This document shows, in pieces, positions 53,306 through 61,437 of a DNA stretch of 64,000 nt. Each line of letters begins with the position of its first letter. Position 1 is the stretch's first letter. The DNA is from JAJRVM01 sp041752115 (GTDB taxonomy: Bacteria; Planctomycetota; Planctomycetia; Pirellulales; Pirellulaceae), in NCBI GenBank assembly GCA_041752115.1, contig JBGSHS010000164.1, positions 1 through 64,000 of the forward strand, read 5' to 3'. The notes under the pieces are model-generated. The model was not told the origin of the DNA. It was given only the letters and a program-made list of their open reading frames with translations, and did no database searches. A program made the position numbers and the translations under genes.

Positions 53306-53589
53306 CACGAAAGCAAATCACCCGGATCGTCCGGCGGCTCGCAGGGGCTAAGCCGTTGGTGGCGTTGGTCACCGAGGCGTCCGGACTGCAGAATCTCCCA
53401 CAGGGAATGTTTGATTGCCACGGGGACGAGTCCTGTTTTCCCCATCCCCGCGATCGCTCGACTGTCGCAGACGCGATGCATCCTCTTGCTACTTTGTGCT
53501 GCAGTTCCTGGTGGGGTATTCGGTGGTATGCTGTCGGGTGCTCTTCCGAGTTCGTTCCCGTGGGGTCGTGACGGGCTCGTCGGCGGAGA

Positions 53590-55527
53590 TCACTCGATGA
53601 TGCCTTGTCGGGTGAGCAGCATCATGATTTGGTCGACGCATTGTTCGATGGTTGATTCGGCGGGATTGAGCACGAGGTCGGGAGCGGTGGGGATGTCGTA
53701 GGGTGCCGAGACGCCGGGGAAGTTGGCGATCTCGCCGGAGTCGGCTTTCGCATAAGCACCTTCCCGATCTCTCTGGCGGCAGAGCTCCACGGGCGTGGCC
53801 ACGTGCACGGTCAGGAATCGTTGTCGTCCGACAACGTCGCTGGCTTTCTGTCGTACCTCCTCACTGGGAGCGACGAACGCAGCGATGCAGATCAAGCCGG
53901 CGTCGTTGACCAGTTTGGCGACTTCCGCGCTGCGGCGGAGGTTCTCCGATCGTTCCTGGGCGGTGAAGCCGAGATCGCGACTGATACCCATCCGCATATT
54001 GCGGCCATCGAGTACGGTGCAGGCTCGCCCCACATCGAACAGTCGTCGTTCCAGCGCGAAGGCGAGGGAGGTTTTTCCTGACGCGGTCAGTCCGGTGAGG
54101 AGGATGGTGGCCGGCTGTTGTCCGTAGCGTGTGGCGCGTTCGGCGGCCGACACGTTGCTGGTTTCCCCCTGTGCGATGTCGCTCAGCGAGTGATCTTCCC
54201 AGTGGTCGACACGTTCTTGGCTGGTGGTCCGGTCGAGGATCATGCCGGCCCCCACGGTGCGGTTGGTGATTCGGTCGATGACGATCAAGGCGCCGGTGGC
54301 CCGATTGCGCCGATAGCTGTCGTACGCGACCGGCTGGCTCAGAGCGATGGCGCAGCGGCCGATTTCATTCAGTTGGAGGCAGTCGGCTTCGCGGCGGTGC
54401 AGCGTGTTGACGTCAACCTGGTAACGCAGTGCGCTGATTGCTCCGGTTACCTGTTTGGTCGTATGTTTGAACAGGTACGGCTTGCCGACCATCATCGGCT
54501 CCTCCGCCATCCAGACGATCATGGCGTCGAAGCGGGGTTCCAGGCGGGGCACATTACCGGGTCGGACGAGCATATCGCCGCGGCTGACGTCGATTTCGTC
54601 TTCCAGGGTGAGGGTCACGGCCTGGGGAGTGAACGCTTCGGCCAGTTCTCCGTCGAACGTGACGATCGACTTGACGCGGCTGGTTTTTCGTGACGGGAGG
54701 GCCATCACTTCGTCACCCTGGCGGACGATTCCCGAGGCGACTGTGCCGCAGAATCCGCGGAAATCGAGGTTCGGTCGGTTCACGAACTGGACCGGCAGGC
54801 GGAAGTCCTCCAGATTTCGATCCGAGCCGATATAGACGTTTTCGAGGAAGCTCATCAGTGTGCTCCCCTGATACCATGGCATCTGTGCGCTGGCATCGAC
54901 GACGTTATCTCCTTGAAGGGCCGAGATCGGAATGAAATGGACATCGGGCAGATCAAGGCGCGCGGCGAAATCCCGGTAGTCCTGCCGGATCTGATCGAAG
55001 ACTTCCTGGCGGAAACCGACCAGGTCCATTTTGTTCACCGCCACCAGCACGTGGCGAATGCCCAGCAGCGAGGTGATGAACGAGTGGCGTTTCGTCTGGG
55101 TCAACACGCCATGTCGAGCATCGATCAGAATGATTGCCAGGTCGGCGGTCGAGGCGCCGGTCGCCATGTTGCGCGTGTACTGCTCGTGGCCTGGCGTATC
55201 GGCGATGATGAATTTCCGCTTGGCGGTCGAGAAATACCGGTAAGCAACGTCGATGGTGATTCCCTGTTCCCGCTCGGCCTTCAGGCCGTCCGTCAGCAGT
55301 GCCGGGTCGAAGCTGCCCCCGGTGGTGCCATGAATCTTCGAATCCCGTTCGATCGCGGCCAGCTGATCCTCATAGATCATCTTGGAATCGTAGAGCAAGC
55401 GACCGATTAAGGTGCTCTTGCCGTCGTCGACACTCCCGCACGTCAGGAACCGCAGCAGTTCCTTGTTCTCGTGCTGCTTGAGATAGGCGTTGATATCAGT
55501 GGCGATGAGATCGGATTGATGCGACAT
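53590..55527 (-). CDS. cysNC: Sulfate adenylyltransferase subunit 1 / APS kinase fusion
   Basis: A 645-residue bifunctional enzyme. The N-terminal 420 residues are CysN, a GTPase that drives ATP sulfurylase: P-loop GSVDDGKSTLIGRLLYDSK, then GITIDVAYRYFST, DTPGHEQYTRNM and NKMDLV. The C-terminal 180 residues are APS kinase CysC: P-loop GLTASGKTSLA, DGRNMRMGISRDLGFT and ERSENLRRSAEVAKL. It ends in the usual LxLNPAESTIEQCVDQIM pattern. ATG 55527 (MSHQSD) is preferred to a frame start at 55584, whose extra residues look non-coding. The gene follows cysD on the minus strand and makes PAPS. Confidence 0.95.
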   Translation of the reverse strand: MSHQSDLIATDINAYLKQHENKELLRFLTCGSVDDGKSTLIGRLLYDSKMIYEDQLAAIERDSKIHGTTGGSFDPALLTDGLKAEREQGITIDVAYRYFSTAKRKFIIADTPGHEQYTRNMATGASTADLAIILIDARHGVLTQTKRHSFITSLLGIRHVLVAVNKMDLVGFRQEVFDQIRQDYRDFAARLDLPDVHFIPISALQGDNVVDASAQMPWYQGSTLMSFLENVYIGSDRNLEDFRLPVQFVNRPNLDFRGFCGTVASGIVRQGDEVMALPSRKTSRVKSIVTFDGELAEAFTPQAVTLTLEDEIDVSRGDMLVRPGNVPRLEPRFDAMIVWMAEEPMMVGKPYLFKHTTKQVTGAISALRYQVDVNTLHRREADCLQLNEIGRCAIALSQPVAYDSYRRNRATGALIVIDRITNRTVGAGMILDRTTSQERVDHWEDHSLSDIAQGETSNVSAAERATRYGQQPATILLTGLTASGKTSLAFALERRLFDVGRACTVLDGRNMRMGISRDLGFTAQERSENLRRSAEVAKLVNDAGLICIAAFVAPSEEVRQKASDVVGRQRFLTVHVATPVELCRQRDREGAYAKADSGEIANFPGVSAPYDIPTAPDLVLNPAESTIEQCVDQIMMLLTRQGIIE

Positions 55528-55590
55528 GGCTTGTAGGTCTTTCCGAACTGGAGATGTCCCGACAGGGTTCGCGTAGGCGAGCAACGAACG

Positions 55591-55640
55591 CCCGTCAGTA
55601 GCAGCGCTGTCAATAACAACGCCGTCAGTAGCAACGCTGT
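55591..55640. repeat. 15-bp degenerate tandem repeat between cysD and cysNC
   Basis: Units begin at 55591 (CCCGTCAGTAGCAGC), 55606 (GCTGTCAATAACAAC) and 55621 (GCCGTCAGTAGCAAC), with a partial GCTGT at 55636 that abuts the cysD stop codon (55641-55643). The consensus is GCYGTCARTARCARC. This is the third locus in the window with a 15-base period. Confidence 0.85.
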
Positions 55641-56552
55641 CTAGAAGTAGCCCCGCTTCTTTTTCTCTTCCATGCCCGCGCCCCCCTCATCCAGATCGAT
55701 CAGCCGTCCTTGACGTTCCGAGGTCTTGGTCAGCAGCATTTCCTGGATGATGTCGGGCAAGGTGACGGCGTTCGACGGAACCGCTCCGGTCAGCGGGTAG
55801 CAGCCGAGCGTGCGGAACCGTACTTTCCGCAACTGAGGCGTCTCACCGGGGCGCAGTTCGAGTCGTTCATCGTCGACCAGGATCATGACGCCATCGCGAA
55901 TCACCACCGGACGCTCCTGGGCGAAGTAGAGCGGCACAATGGGAATCTGTTCCAGATGGATGTACTGCCACACATCCAGCTCCGTCCAGTTCGAAAGGGG
56001 GAACACGCGAATGCTCTCTCCTTTGTTGACCTTGGAGTTATACAGATTCCACAGCTCCGGACGCTGGTTCTTGGGGTCCCACGTGTGATTGCGATCTCGA
56101 AAGGAATACACCCGCTCTTTCGCTCGCGACTTCTCTTCGTCTCGCCGAGCGCCGCCGAACGCCGCGTCAAACTGGTACTTGTTCAACGCCTGCTTCAACG
56201 CGTCGGTCTTCATGACCTCCGTATGCTTCTCGCTGTCGTCCAGCGGATGAATTCCCAGCTTGCGACCTTCTTCGTTGATATGGACCAGCAGATCCAGGCC
56301 CAGCTGCTGCCGCGCATAGCGCTCCCGGAACTCAATCATCTCCCGGAACTTCCAGGTCGTGTCAATGTGCATCAGCGGAAATGGCGGCTTGGCCGGATAG
56401 AAGGCCTTCAACGCCAACTGCACCATCACGGACGAGTCCTTGCCAATCGAATAGAGCATGACCGGGTTGCGGAACTCCGCCGCCACTTCACGGATGATGT
56501 GGATGCTCTCGGCTTCCAGTTGTTTCAGGTGAGTCAGGTTATAGCTCGTCAT
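55641..56552 (-). CDS. cysD: Sulfate adenylyltransferase subunit 2
   Basis: Catalytic subunit of ATP sulfurylase, forming APS from sulfate and ATP with CysN. The 303 residues carry the PP-loop motif YSIGKDSSVMVQLA, HIDTTWKFREMI, FGGARRDEEKSRAKER and FRTLGCYPLTGA, and end in the family hallmark EEKKKRGYF. Length and start (MTSYNLTHLKQLEAESIHII) match the family closely. It is upstream of cysNC on the same strand, with a 113-base gap that holds the 15-bp repeats. rsmG, upstream, is separated by 117 bases and may not be co-transcribed. Confidence 0.96.
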   Translation of the reverse strand: MTSYNLTHLKQLEAESIHIIREVAAEFRNPVMLYSIGKDSSVMVQLALKAFYPAKPPFPLMHIDTTWKFREMIEFRERYARQQLGLDLLVHINEEGRKLGIHPLDDSEKHTEVMKTDALKQALNKYQFDAAFGGARRDEEKSRAKERVYSFRDRNHTWDPKNQRPELWNLYNSKVNKGESIRVFPLSNWTELDVWQYIHLEQIPIVPLYFAQERPVVIRDGVMILVDDERLELRPGETPQLRKVRFRTLGCYPLTGAVPSNAVTLPDIIQEMLLTKTSERQGRLIDLDEGGAGMEEKKKRGYF

Positions 56553-56669
56553 CGTAATGATTCACTCTCGCACTCAATCACCGTTACCACTCGAACGCTC
56601 GATGCGCCACCACAACGCACCGCCCGCGCACCAGCCGGCTCTCCGGCGGTCCCGACCTCGCCCGACCGC

Positions 56670-57332
56670 TCACTCCGGCGGAGGGCGACGCCGCGTCAGT
56701 TGCAGGATGACGCTCTCCGAATACGTGCCCGCCATCGGATAGGCTGCCACACGCCGCAGATCGAGCTGTGCCAGCAGGCCCCGCTCCCGTGCCGCTGCAC
56801 GCTCCTCCGTCCACTTCGGTCCTTTGACCAACAGCAGCCGATCAACGTTGTGCCAGTACGGCGCGAACCACGTGCAGATCTTCCACAATGGTCCCACGGC
56901 TCGAGCGACCACCGAGTCGTACCGGAAATCCTCCAGCAGGATTTCCGCTCGCACAGGATGAACGGCTGCCCGCAGACCCAGCGTCCGCACCATCGAAGTC
57001 AGCACCTGAGCCTTCTTCTGGATCGATTCACACATCGTGACATCGAGGTCGGGTCGCACAATCTTCAAGATGACCCCCGGCACTCCCCCGCCACTCCCCA
57101 CGTCAAGCACCTCTTCACCAGGTGCCAGCAACTCGGCCAGCTGTATGCTGTCCACAATATCCCGACTGACAAACGTGTCGAATTGGGTATGCCGGGTCAG
57201 GTTGAGCTTCTCGTTCCACTCCCAGAGCAGAGCCCGGTAGCGGTCGAGCAGCGTCACGTGCTCCTCGGGGAGCTCGATCGCGAACTTGTGCAGGGCTTCC
57301 GGCAAGGATGCCGACCCGTCGAAATCCGTCAT
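56670..57332 (-). CDS. rsmG: 16S rRNA (guanine-N7) methyltransferase RsmG
   Basis: Methylates G527 of 16S rRNA with S-adenosylmethionine. The 220 residues show the GidB signature: WNEKLNLTRHTQFDTFVSRD, DSIQLAELL, the SAM motif VLDVGSGGGVPGVILKI, ARAVGPLWKICTW and LLLVKGPKWTEE. The ATG at 57332 is set by GGTGGAG upstream; a GTG at 57344 is also in frame. Neighbouring genes give no link: it stands alone upstream of cysD, not next to gidA or parA. Loss of this enzyme is known to confer low-level streptomycin resistance in other bacteria. Confidence 0.93.
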   Translation of the reverse strand: MTDFDGSASLPEALHKFAIELPEEHVTLLDRYRALLWEWNEKLNLTRHTQFDTFVSRDIVDSIQLAELLAPGEEVLDVGSGGGVPGVILKIVRPDLDVTMCESIQKKAQVLTSMVRTLGLRAAVHPVRAEILLEDFRYDSVVARAVGPLWKICTWFAPYWHNVDRLLLVKGPKWTEERAAARERGLLAQLDLRRVAAYPMAGTYSESVILQLTRRRPPPE

Positions 57333-57945
57333 GAACTGCTCCACCTCAGCGCCACGGCAGGGGCATAAGGGGTAAGGTTAGGTTGACTTGGCAGAATGGC
57401 TAATTGACTCCCGCTGCGCAGGCGGAGTGCTCCTGTCCCCCGCAGGCCAACCGTCCGTTTGATTCGCGTTGGCCGTGGCGATGGTTCGCACCAACGTGCC
57501 GCTGCTTGGATAGGGCGAATTTTCTCAACGGGGCCGTCTCAACCGGGTTGTCAGAGGACCAGAGGGCTTTGCCAAGTGCTCTGTTGAGTCCTCGCATTGC
57601 TGAGCGATCTGCTGCACTGCATGGCCGACAAGATAGGCAAAACTCCTTCCTGTGGATAGGCGGTCTCGGCACATAAAGTTTGACGATTATGCCGATTTGC
57701 TCGATTCTGCCGGCTTTGCGGACGATATCTAACGTGGACGTTCGGCATCGCCGCGCGGCCGCGCCCCGACGGGGCAGCACCGTCGACGGGGGTACTGGTG
57801 TGTCGTGTGGCCGAGGGACAGCGGCGTGGGTCCCGGCAGGCCTGCGAATGCTGAGAGGTCGAGGTATCGCGCACGATGGCACGGCGCTGAAATGCGAGGC
57901 TGGCAGGGTGGGCCGATTCGCCATTACGGAAGGAAGCTGGCGGCT
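57333..57945. other. Divergent region between rsmG and the Cys-rich lipoprotein
   Basis: About 610 bases. Frames here either run antisense into the lipoprotein gene or have non-coding composition. AAAGTTTGACGATTATGCCG near 57676-57695 is AT-richer and could hold a promoter element (TTGACG), but no matching -10 box was confirmed. No repeats were seen. Confidence 0.35.
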
Positions 57946-58593
57946 ATGAAACCTGGTGAGAACTACCGCATGCTCAGGCTGATTTTCGGACTCTCGTTCC
58001 CCTTGCTGGTCGCGGGCTGTGCCGCCTCCCACACGTATTACTGCGACGACAGTTGTGGTCCGCAGGCGTTTTCCGGGCGCCACGGCAACTGTGGCGGTGC
58101 GGCGTGTGAGACGTGTGAAGGCACTGGTGTCGGTCCAGTCTGTGGCCAATCGTTGACCGCCACTCTGGGCAAGATGATGACGTGCAATTCCGGCTGCGGT
58201 CGGTACTACTGGGGTGAATGGTGTTATGATCCGCCCGACCAGTGCGACCCCTGCGGCAACCACGGTGACTATGTGGGACAAAGGTGTTGTCCGCCGGGCG
58301 TCTGGAGCCGATTGTGGCAGGGACTGCATGGCGCACGCTACTGCGAGGGGACATGCGGCGCCTCCTGCGGTCCCGAAGCATCCTGTGGTTGCGATACCTG
58401 CGGCGGGGAAGACCCGGCCGTGATGGAACCGTGGCAGGAGGGCGTGATCGAGTCGATCGATGAGATCGAAGTGTCCGAGCCGACCGAAGCCGTGCCGATG
58501 GAGCCGACGGCCGCCCGGCAACCATCCCGCGCACCTCGGTCTTATTACAGTCGCGATCCGAACAGTCGGCTGGTCAGACGTCCCGCACCGTGA
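57946..58593 (+). CDS. Cysteine-rich lipoprotein
   Basis: A 215-residue secreted protein. The signal (MLRLIFGLSFPLLVAGC, after a short MKPGENYR leader) ends in a lipobox with the lipid-bearing Cys at about residue 25. The mature part contains more than 25 Cys, many in pairs or CxxC-like groups (CGGAACETCEG, CNSGCGRYYWGEWC, CDPCGNHGDYVGQRCCPPG, CGASCGPEASCGCDTCGG). The tail from about residue 165 is acidic and Cys-free (SIDEIEVSEPTEAVPM). Such proteins are frequent in planctomycetes and could be crosslinked in the cell wall, but this is inference. GGAAGGAAGC precedes ATG 57946. Its stop overlaps the next start. Confidence 0.8.
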   Translation: MKPGENYRMLRLIFGLSFPLLVAGCAASHTYYCDDSCGPQAFSGRHGNCGGAACETCEGTGVGPVCGQSLTATLGKMMTCNSGCGRYYWGEWCYDPPDQCDPCGNHGDYVGQRCCPPGVWSRLWQGLHGARYCEGTCGASCGPEASCGCDTCGGEDPAVMEPWQEGVIESIDEIEVSEPTEAVPMEPTAARQPSRAPRSYYSRDPNSRLVRRPAP

Positions 58594-59216
58594 TGTCTGT
58601 CTTGCCACGAGAGTTCTACCAGCGCGATACCGTCGATGTGGCTCGCGAGCTGTTGGGGAAGCGGCTTGTGCGGCGATCGCTCGAGGGGATGACGACGGGA
58701 CGCATCGTGGAAGTTGAAGCGTACCTGCCGATCAACGATCCGGCGTGCCACGCGGCGCGCGGGCGAACTCGCAGCAATGAAGCGATGTTTGGTCCGCCAG
58801 GGCGTGCTTACGTGTATCCCATTCACTCGCGGTATTGTTTCAATGTCGTGACGCAGGGAAAAGGAACTCCGACGGCCGTATTGATTCGAGCGATTGAGCC
58901 GTTAGCAGGAATCGAATTGATGCGGCGAAGGCGAGGCCGCCAGGATCGAAGTGAATTGGCGCGCGGGCCGGGCCGTCTGTGTCAGGCGTTTGCCATTGAT
59001 CGGCAACTGGACCACTGGGACCTTGTGCGAGGTGAGCGGTTGTGGATCGATGACGAGTTGTCCGGCTCGACCACGCTCGACGTCGGGCAGTCGAAGCGGA
59101 TTGGAGTGACATCGGCCCACGATCTCCCTTTGCGTTTTTTTGAGACGAACAGTCCGTGGGTCAGCGGGCCGCGCCGGCTGCAGTCTGGGCCGCCCACGAG
59201 GGACGAGACGGGATAG
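58593..59216 (+). CDS. DNA-3-methyladenine glycosylase (AAG/MPG family)
   Basis: Base-excision repair enzyme that removes alkylated purines. The 207 residues contain ARELLGKRLVRRSLEG, the catalytic-Glu segment GRIVEVEAYLP, DPACHAARGRTRSNEAMFG, PPGRAYVYPIHSRYCFNVVT, AVLIRAIEPLAGIELM and LARGPGRLCQAFAID, all marks of PF02245. Its ATG overlaps the lipoprotein stop by one base (TGATG), which implies translational coupling even though the functions are unrelated. A GTG one codon upstream (58590) is possible. The length is typical for bacterial members. Confidence 0.93.
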   Translation: MSVLPREFYQRDTVDVARELLGKRLVRRSLEGMTTGRIVEVEAYLPINDPACHAARGRTRSNEAMFGPPGRAYVYPIHSRYCFNVVTQGKGTPTAVLIRAIEPLAGIELMRRRRGRQDRSELARGPGRLCQAFAIDRQLDHWDLVRGERLWIDDELSGSTTLDVGQSKRIGVTSAHDLPLRFFETNSPWVSGPRRLQSGPPTRDETG

Positions 59217-59276
59217 AACGCCCCGGAGTCAGCCGCATGCTGCCGGGAAACATCGCCTTTATGCCGAGGCCATCCG

Positions 59277-59825
59277 ATGAACGCACTTTCCGCTCTCGTT
59301 CCCGTAGCCAGCGCTGCATTGGCCGCAACCAGTGAGCAGCTCTCGGACGCCATCGGCTCAAGCCTCTCGTTTGCCGAACTTCTTGCGCAGAAAATCTCGG
59401 TTGGTGTTGCCGGCGCTCGATCACCGGATGCCGCAGCAACTACACGCTCGGATTCGGAACTCTCCCTCACGTCGGAGGGAGAGCAGGTTCAGTTGGATGC
59501 GTTGAGGCAACAGCTGGAAATGCTCAGAGAGACGCTCCAGCGCGAACTGCAACAACGATTTACCGCTGCGGGAATCGATTTGTCGGAACCGGCCGTGCTG
59601 GTCGCTGACGGTCAAGGCCGCGTGCTGGAGCAAGGCGGGCACTGGGACCGGGCCAAGATCGAGCAGGTCCTGGCGGAAGACCAGCGATTGAGCAGCCAGG
59701 TTCGGCAGTTGCTGAGTCAGGCGGCATCGCTGCAATCGCTGGCTGATTCCGCGCCTCAGGTGAGCGGGTCTCCCGGTTCGCGTCTGGTCGTGGGTGACCG
59801 CGGCGCCTGGTTGCAGACCATCTGA
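59277..59825 (+). CDS. Hypothetical coiled-coil protein
   Basis: A 182-residue protein beginning MNALSALVPVASAALAATSE. The middle (about 70-100, LDALRQQLEMLRETLQRELQ) is a strong amphipathic helix or coiled coil. A beta-like segment follows (EPAVLVADGQGRVLEQGGHW) and a second helix (AKIEQVLAEDQRLSSQVRQL). The layout, with an Ala-rich N-terminus and FAELLAQKI, slightly recalls flagellar hook-length or rod-type proteins, but no family is recognised. It lies 60 bases after the glycosylase gene on the same strand. Confidence 0.65.
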   Translation: MNALSALVPVASAALAATSEQLSDAIGSSLSFAELLAQKISVGVAGARSPDAAATTRSDSELSLTSEGEQVQLDALRQQLEMLRETLQRELQQRFTAAGIDLSEPAVLVADGQGRVLEQGGHWDRAKIEQVLAEDQRLSSQVRQLLSQAASLQSLADSAPQVSGSPGSRLVVGDRGAWLQTI

Positions 59826-59978
59826 TCCCCCCAGCACGCGGTTTCTGGTGAAGTCCCTTTTCTGCTCGCAGGCTTGCAAAGCCGCTGGGGACTGCTAAAC
59901 TAATCTGGGCGTGGGAAATTTGCCCACGACATGGGGAAATTATCGGGTATTGATGGGTAATTAGCCCAGAAATCTCAT

Positions 59979-60018
59979 TGCCAGGGACCCCGTTTGCCAG
60001 GGACCCCGTTTGCCAGGG
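59979..60018. repeat. 16-bp tandem repeat upstream of mraZ
   Basis: TTGCCAGGGACCCCGT begins at 59979 and 59995, and TTGCCAGGGAC at 60011. The third unit diverges after GGGAC. The repeat sits 60-100 bases upstream of the mraZ start. A TTG in the third unit opens an in-frame extension of mraZ that was judged unlikely. Confidence 0.85.
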
Positions 60019-60081
60019 ACAGGGATATGCACGGACGTGCGGTGGGTCGAAAATACGAGTTCAACAGATCGCGCGAGATCC

Positions 60082-60561
60082 GTGACCACGACGTTTTTGC
60101 TGGGCGAACACCGTCGAACGATCGACGACCGTTATCGGCTGTCGATTCCTACCGAGCTGGCGGAGCCGCTGTTGGCTGGCGGGGGCGATTGCATTTTGGT
60201 CAAAGAGCGGCCGGGGGCGCTGAGTCTTTGGAGTGCGGCTCAGTGGCAGCAGCGGATGGAACGTGGTGTTCAGTTGATCCAGAGCAAGCTGGAGGCGGGG
60301 CGGCTCGAAGGACGATTGGATCACGTCCAGCGATTGGGAAGACTTCTCTCGACGCGGCATCGCAGCGTCAGTCTGGCGGGCCGTGGTCGTCTGGTGCTCC
60401 CCGAGGGTTTTCGCGAGTTTCTGGCGGTCGATCCCGGGGGGGACGTGTTAGTGATCGGCGCGGCTTTGTGCGTCGAATTCTGGCAACCGACGGCGTGGTT
60501 TCGCTATCTCGAAGAAACGATGCCGGAGTTCCATCAGTTCTTCGACGAGCTATCGGCCTGA
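60082..60561 (+). CDS. mraZ: MraZ family protein
   Basis: MraZ is a DNA-binding regulator of the division/cell-wall cluster. From the GTG at 60082 the protein has 159 residues and two swapped-hairpin repeats: FLLGEHRRTIDDRYRLSIPT at the N-terminus and VSLAGRGRLVLPEGFREF at about 105-122. Both keep a DxxxR-like or GRxRL/P pattern. Family members are about 145 residues. A frame start at TTG 60010 would add 24 atypical residues, so GTG 60082 was chosen, although its ribosome site is weak. It is not followed by rsmH, ftsL or mur genes; the next gene is convergent. Confidence 0.85.
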   Translation: MTTTFLLGEHRRTIDDRYRLSIPTELAEPLLAGGGDCILVKERPGALSLWSAAQWQQRMERGVQLIQSKLEAGRLEGRLDHVQRLGRLLSTRHRSVSLAGRGRLVLPEGFREFLAVDPGGDVLVIGAALCVEFWQPTAWFRYLEETMPEFHQFFDELSA

Positions 60562-60957
60562 GAGGTGCTGCGGCCTCAGGACTGGTGCCACATGACTTGC
60601 TTCGTACGTCGCCGAAAGATTCTCGAAGCCTGATCCGAGTGTCGCTCCCGGCCAGGGTGGCGAATAAGGATCGGCCTTTATCCTATACGCCCGGCGAGCA
60701 GAAAACGCCATTGTACCTTGCCTGTGTGTTCCGTGACGGGTTGCAAACCACCAGGACGTGGAACTAACGTGTTTTCTCTCGCCGGGCAATTTCGTTGCTC
60801 GTGCTGCCCTGCTGCGTGGTATAGTCGGGCTGCGGGTGGCCTGGACCTGCCACGCCGGTGTGCGGCCGCGATCGCTCCCAGGCCGGCCAAATTCCTCAGC
60901 TCGTCCTGAATGGCTGGTCGCGATGGGAACAAGGACCAGACGCAATTCTCAGCCCTT
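60562..60957. other. Region between convergent mraZ and DUF1844 genes
   Basis: Nearly 400 bases with no coding signal on either strand. No intrinsic terminator with a T-run was found. Some stretches (tggtatagtcgggctgcggg near 60816-60836) look promoter-like but no gene follows. Confidence 0.35.
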
Positions 60958-61437
60958 CTACGACGGCTTCAGCGGACTGGGGGGCGACTTCTGCTTTTCG
61001 CTCTGGACGGTCACGAACAGCATCCGCAGTTGGTACAGGTAGTTGGTGAGCAGATTCGCTTCCTCTGCGGTCAGGTTACCGCGCGTCTTCTGCTGCAGAA
61101 TGTCGAGCGTATCGATCAGGTGTTTGGCCAGATTCAAGTCAACTTGAGGCTGCTGGTTGTCTGGCAGGCCCAGTTGACCCAGCGCGACGGTTGTCTGGGT
61201 GGCGAGAGTCGTGATCAGTACGGCGAAGGAAGCCTCAGGAAACGGGAGTTCCTTTTCGGCTTCGTCCGGCTTTTTCTGGCCTGCGGTTGTCTGCGTCGTG
61301 GATTGGCCTTGCCGCAACGCTTCTTTTTCCGCCTGCACTTGGCTCTTCCAGTCCTCGTCGACCAGGATTTTCCGTTTGCCGGCCTGCGGTTGGTTCTCAT
61401 CAGAGGGCTGCGTAACGTCGGTATCATTCATAGTCAT
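60958..61437 (-). CDS. DUF1844 family protein
   Basis: A 159-residue protein. The N-terminal half is acidic and Gln/Lys-rich (QAGKRKILVDEDWKSQVQAE). The C-terminal half carries the DUF1844 region: PEASFAVLITTLATQTTVAL, GQLGLPDNQQPQVDLNLAKH, LIDTLDILQQKTRGNLTAEE, ANLLTNYLYQLRMLFVTV. The ATG at 61437 overlaps the pyrG stop (ATGA), which points to coupled translation. The function is unknown; a predicted helical bundle and association with pyrG are the only clues. Confidence 0.9.
   Translation of the reverse strand: MTMNDTDVTQPSDENQPQAGKRKILVDEDWKSQVQAEKEALRQGQSTTQTTAGQKKPDEAEKELPFPEASFAVLITTLATQTTVALGQLGLPDNQQPQVDLNLAKHLIDTLDILQQKTRGNLTAEEANLLTNYLYQLRMLFVTVQSEKQKSPPSPLKPS

Noticed and set aside
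55443..55634. Leader peptide with LLLTA repeats between cysD and cysNC
   Set aside because: The peptide is produced by the 15-bp repeat, starts with TTG without a ribosome site and runs into cysN in another frame.
55710..57368. 552-codon plus-strand frame over cysD and rsmG
   Set aside because: Spans two well-supported genes on the opposite strand; His/Gln/Arg-rich shadow.
57400..58608. 402-codon minus-strand frame over the Cys-rich lipoprotein
   Set aside because: Thr/Arg-rich antisense frame; the plus strand has a lipoprotein signal, ribosome site and coupled downstream gene.
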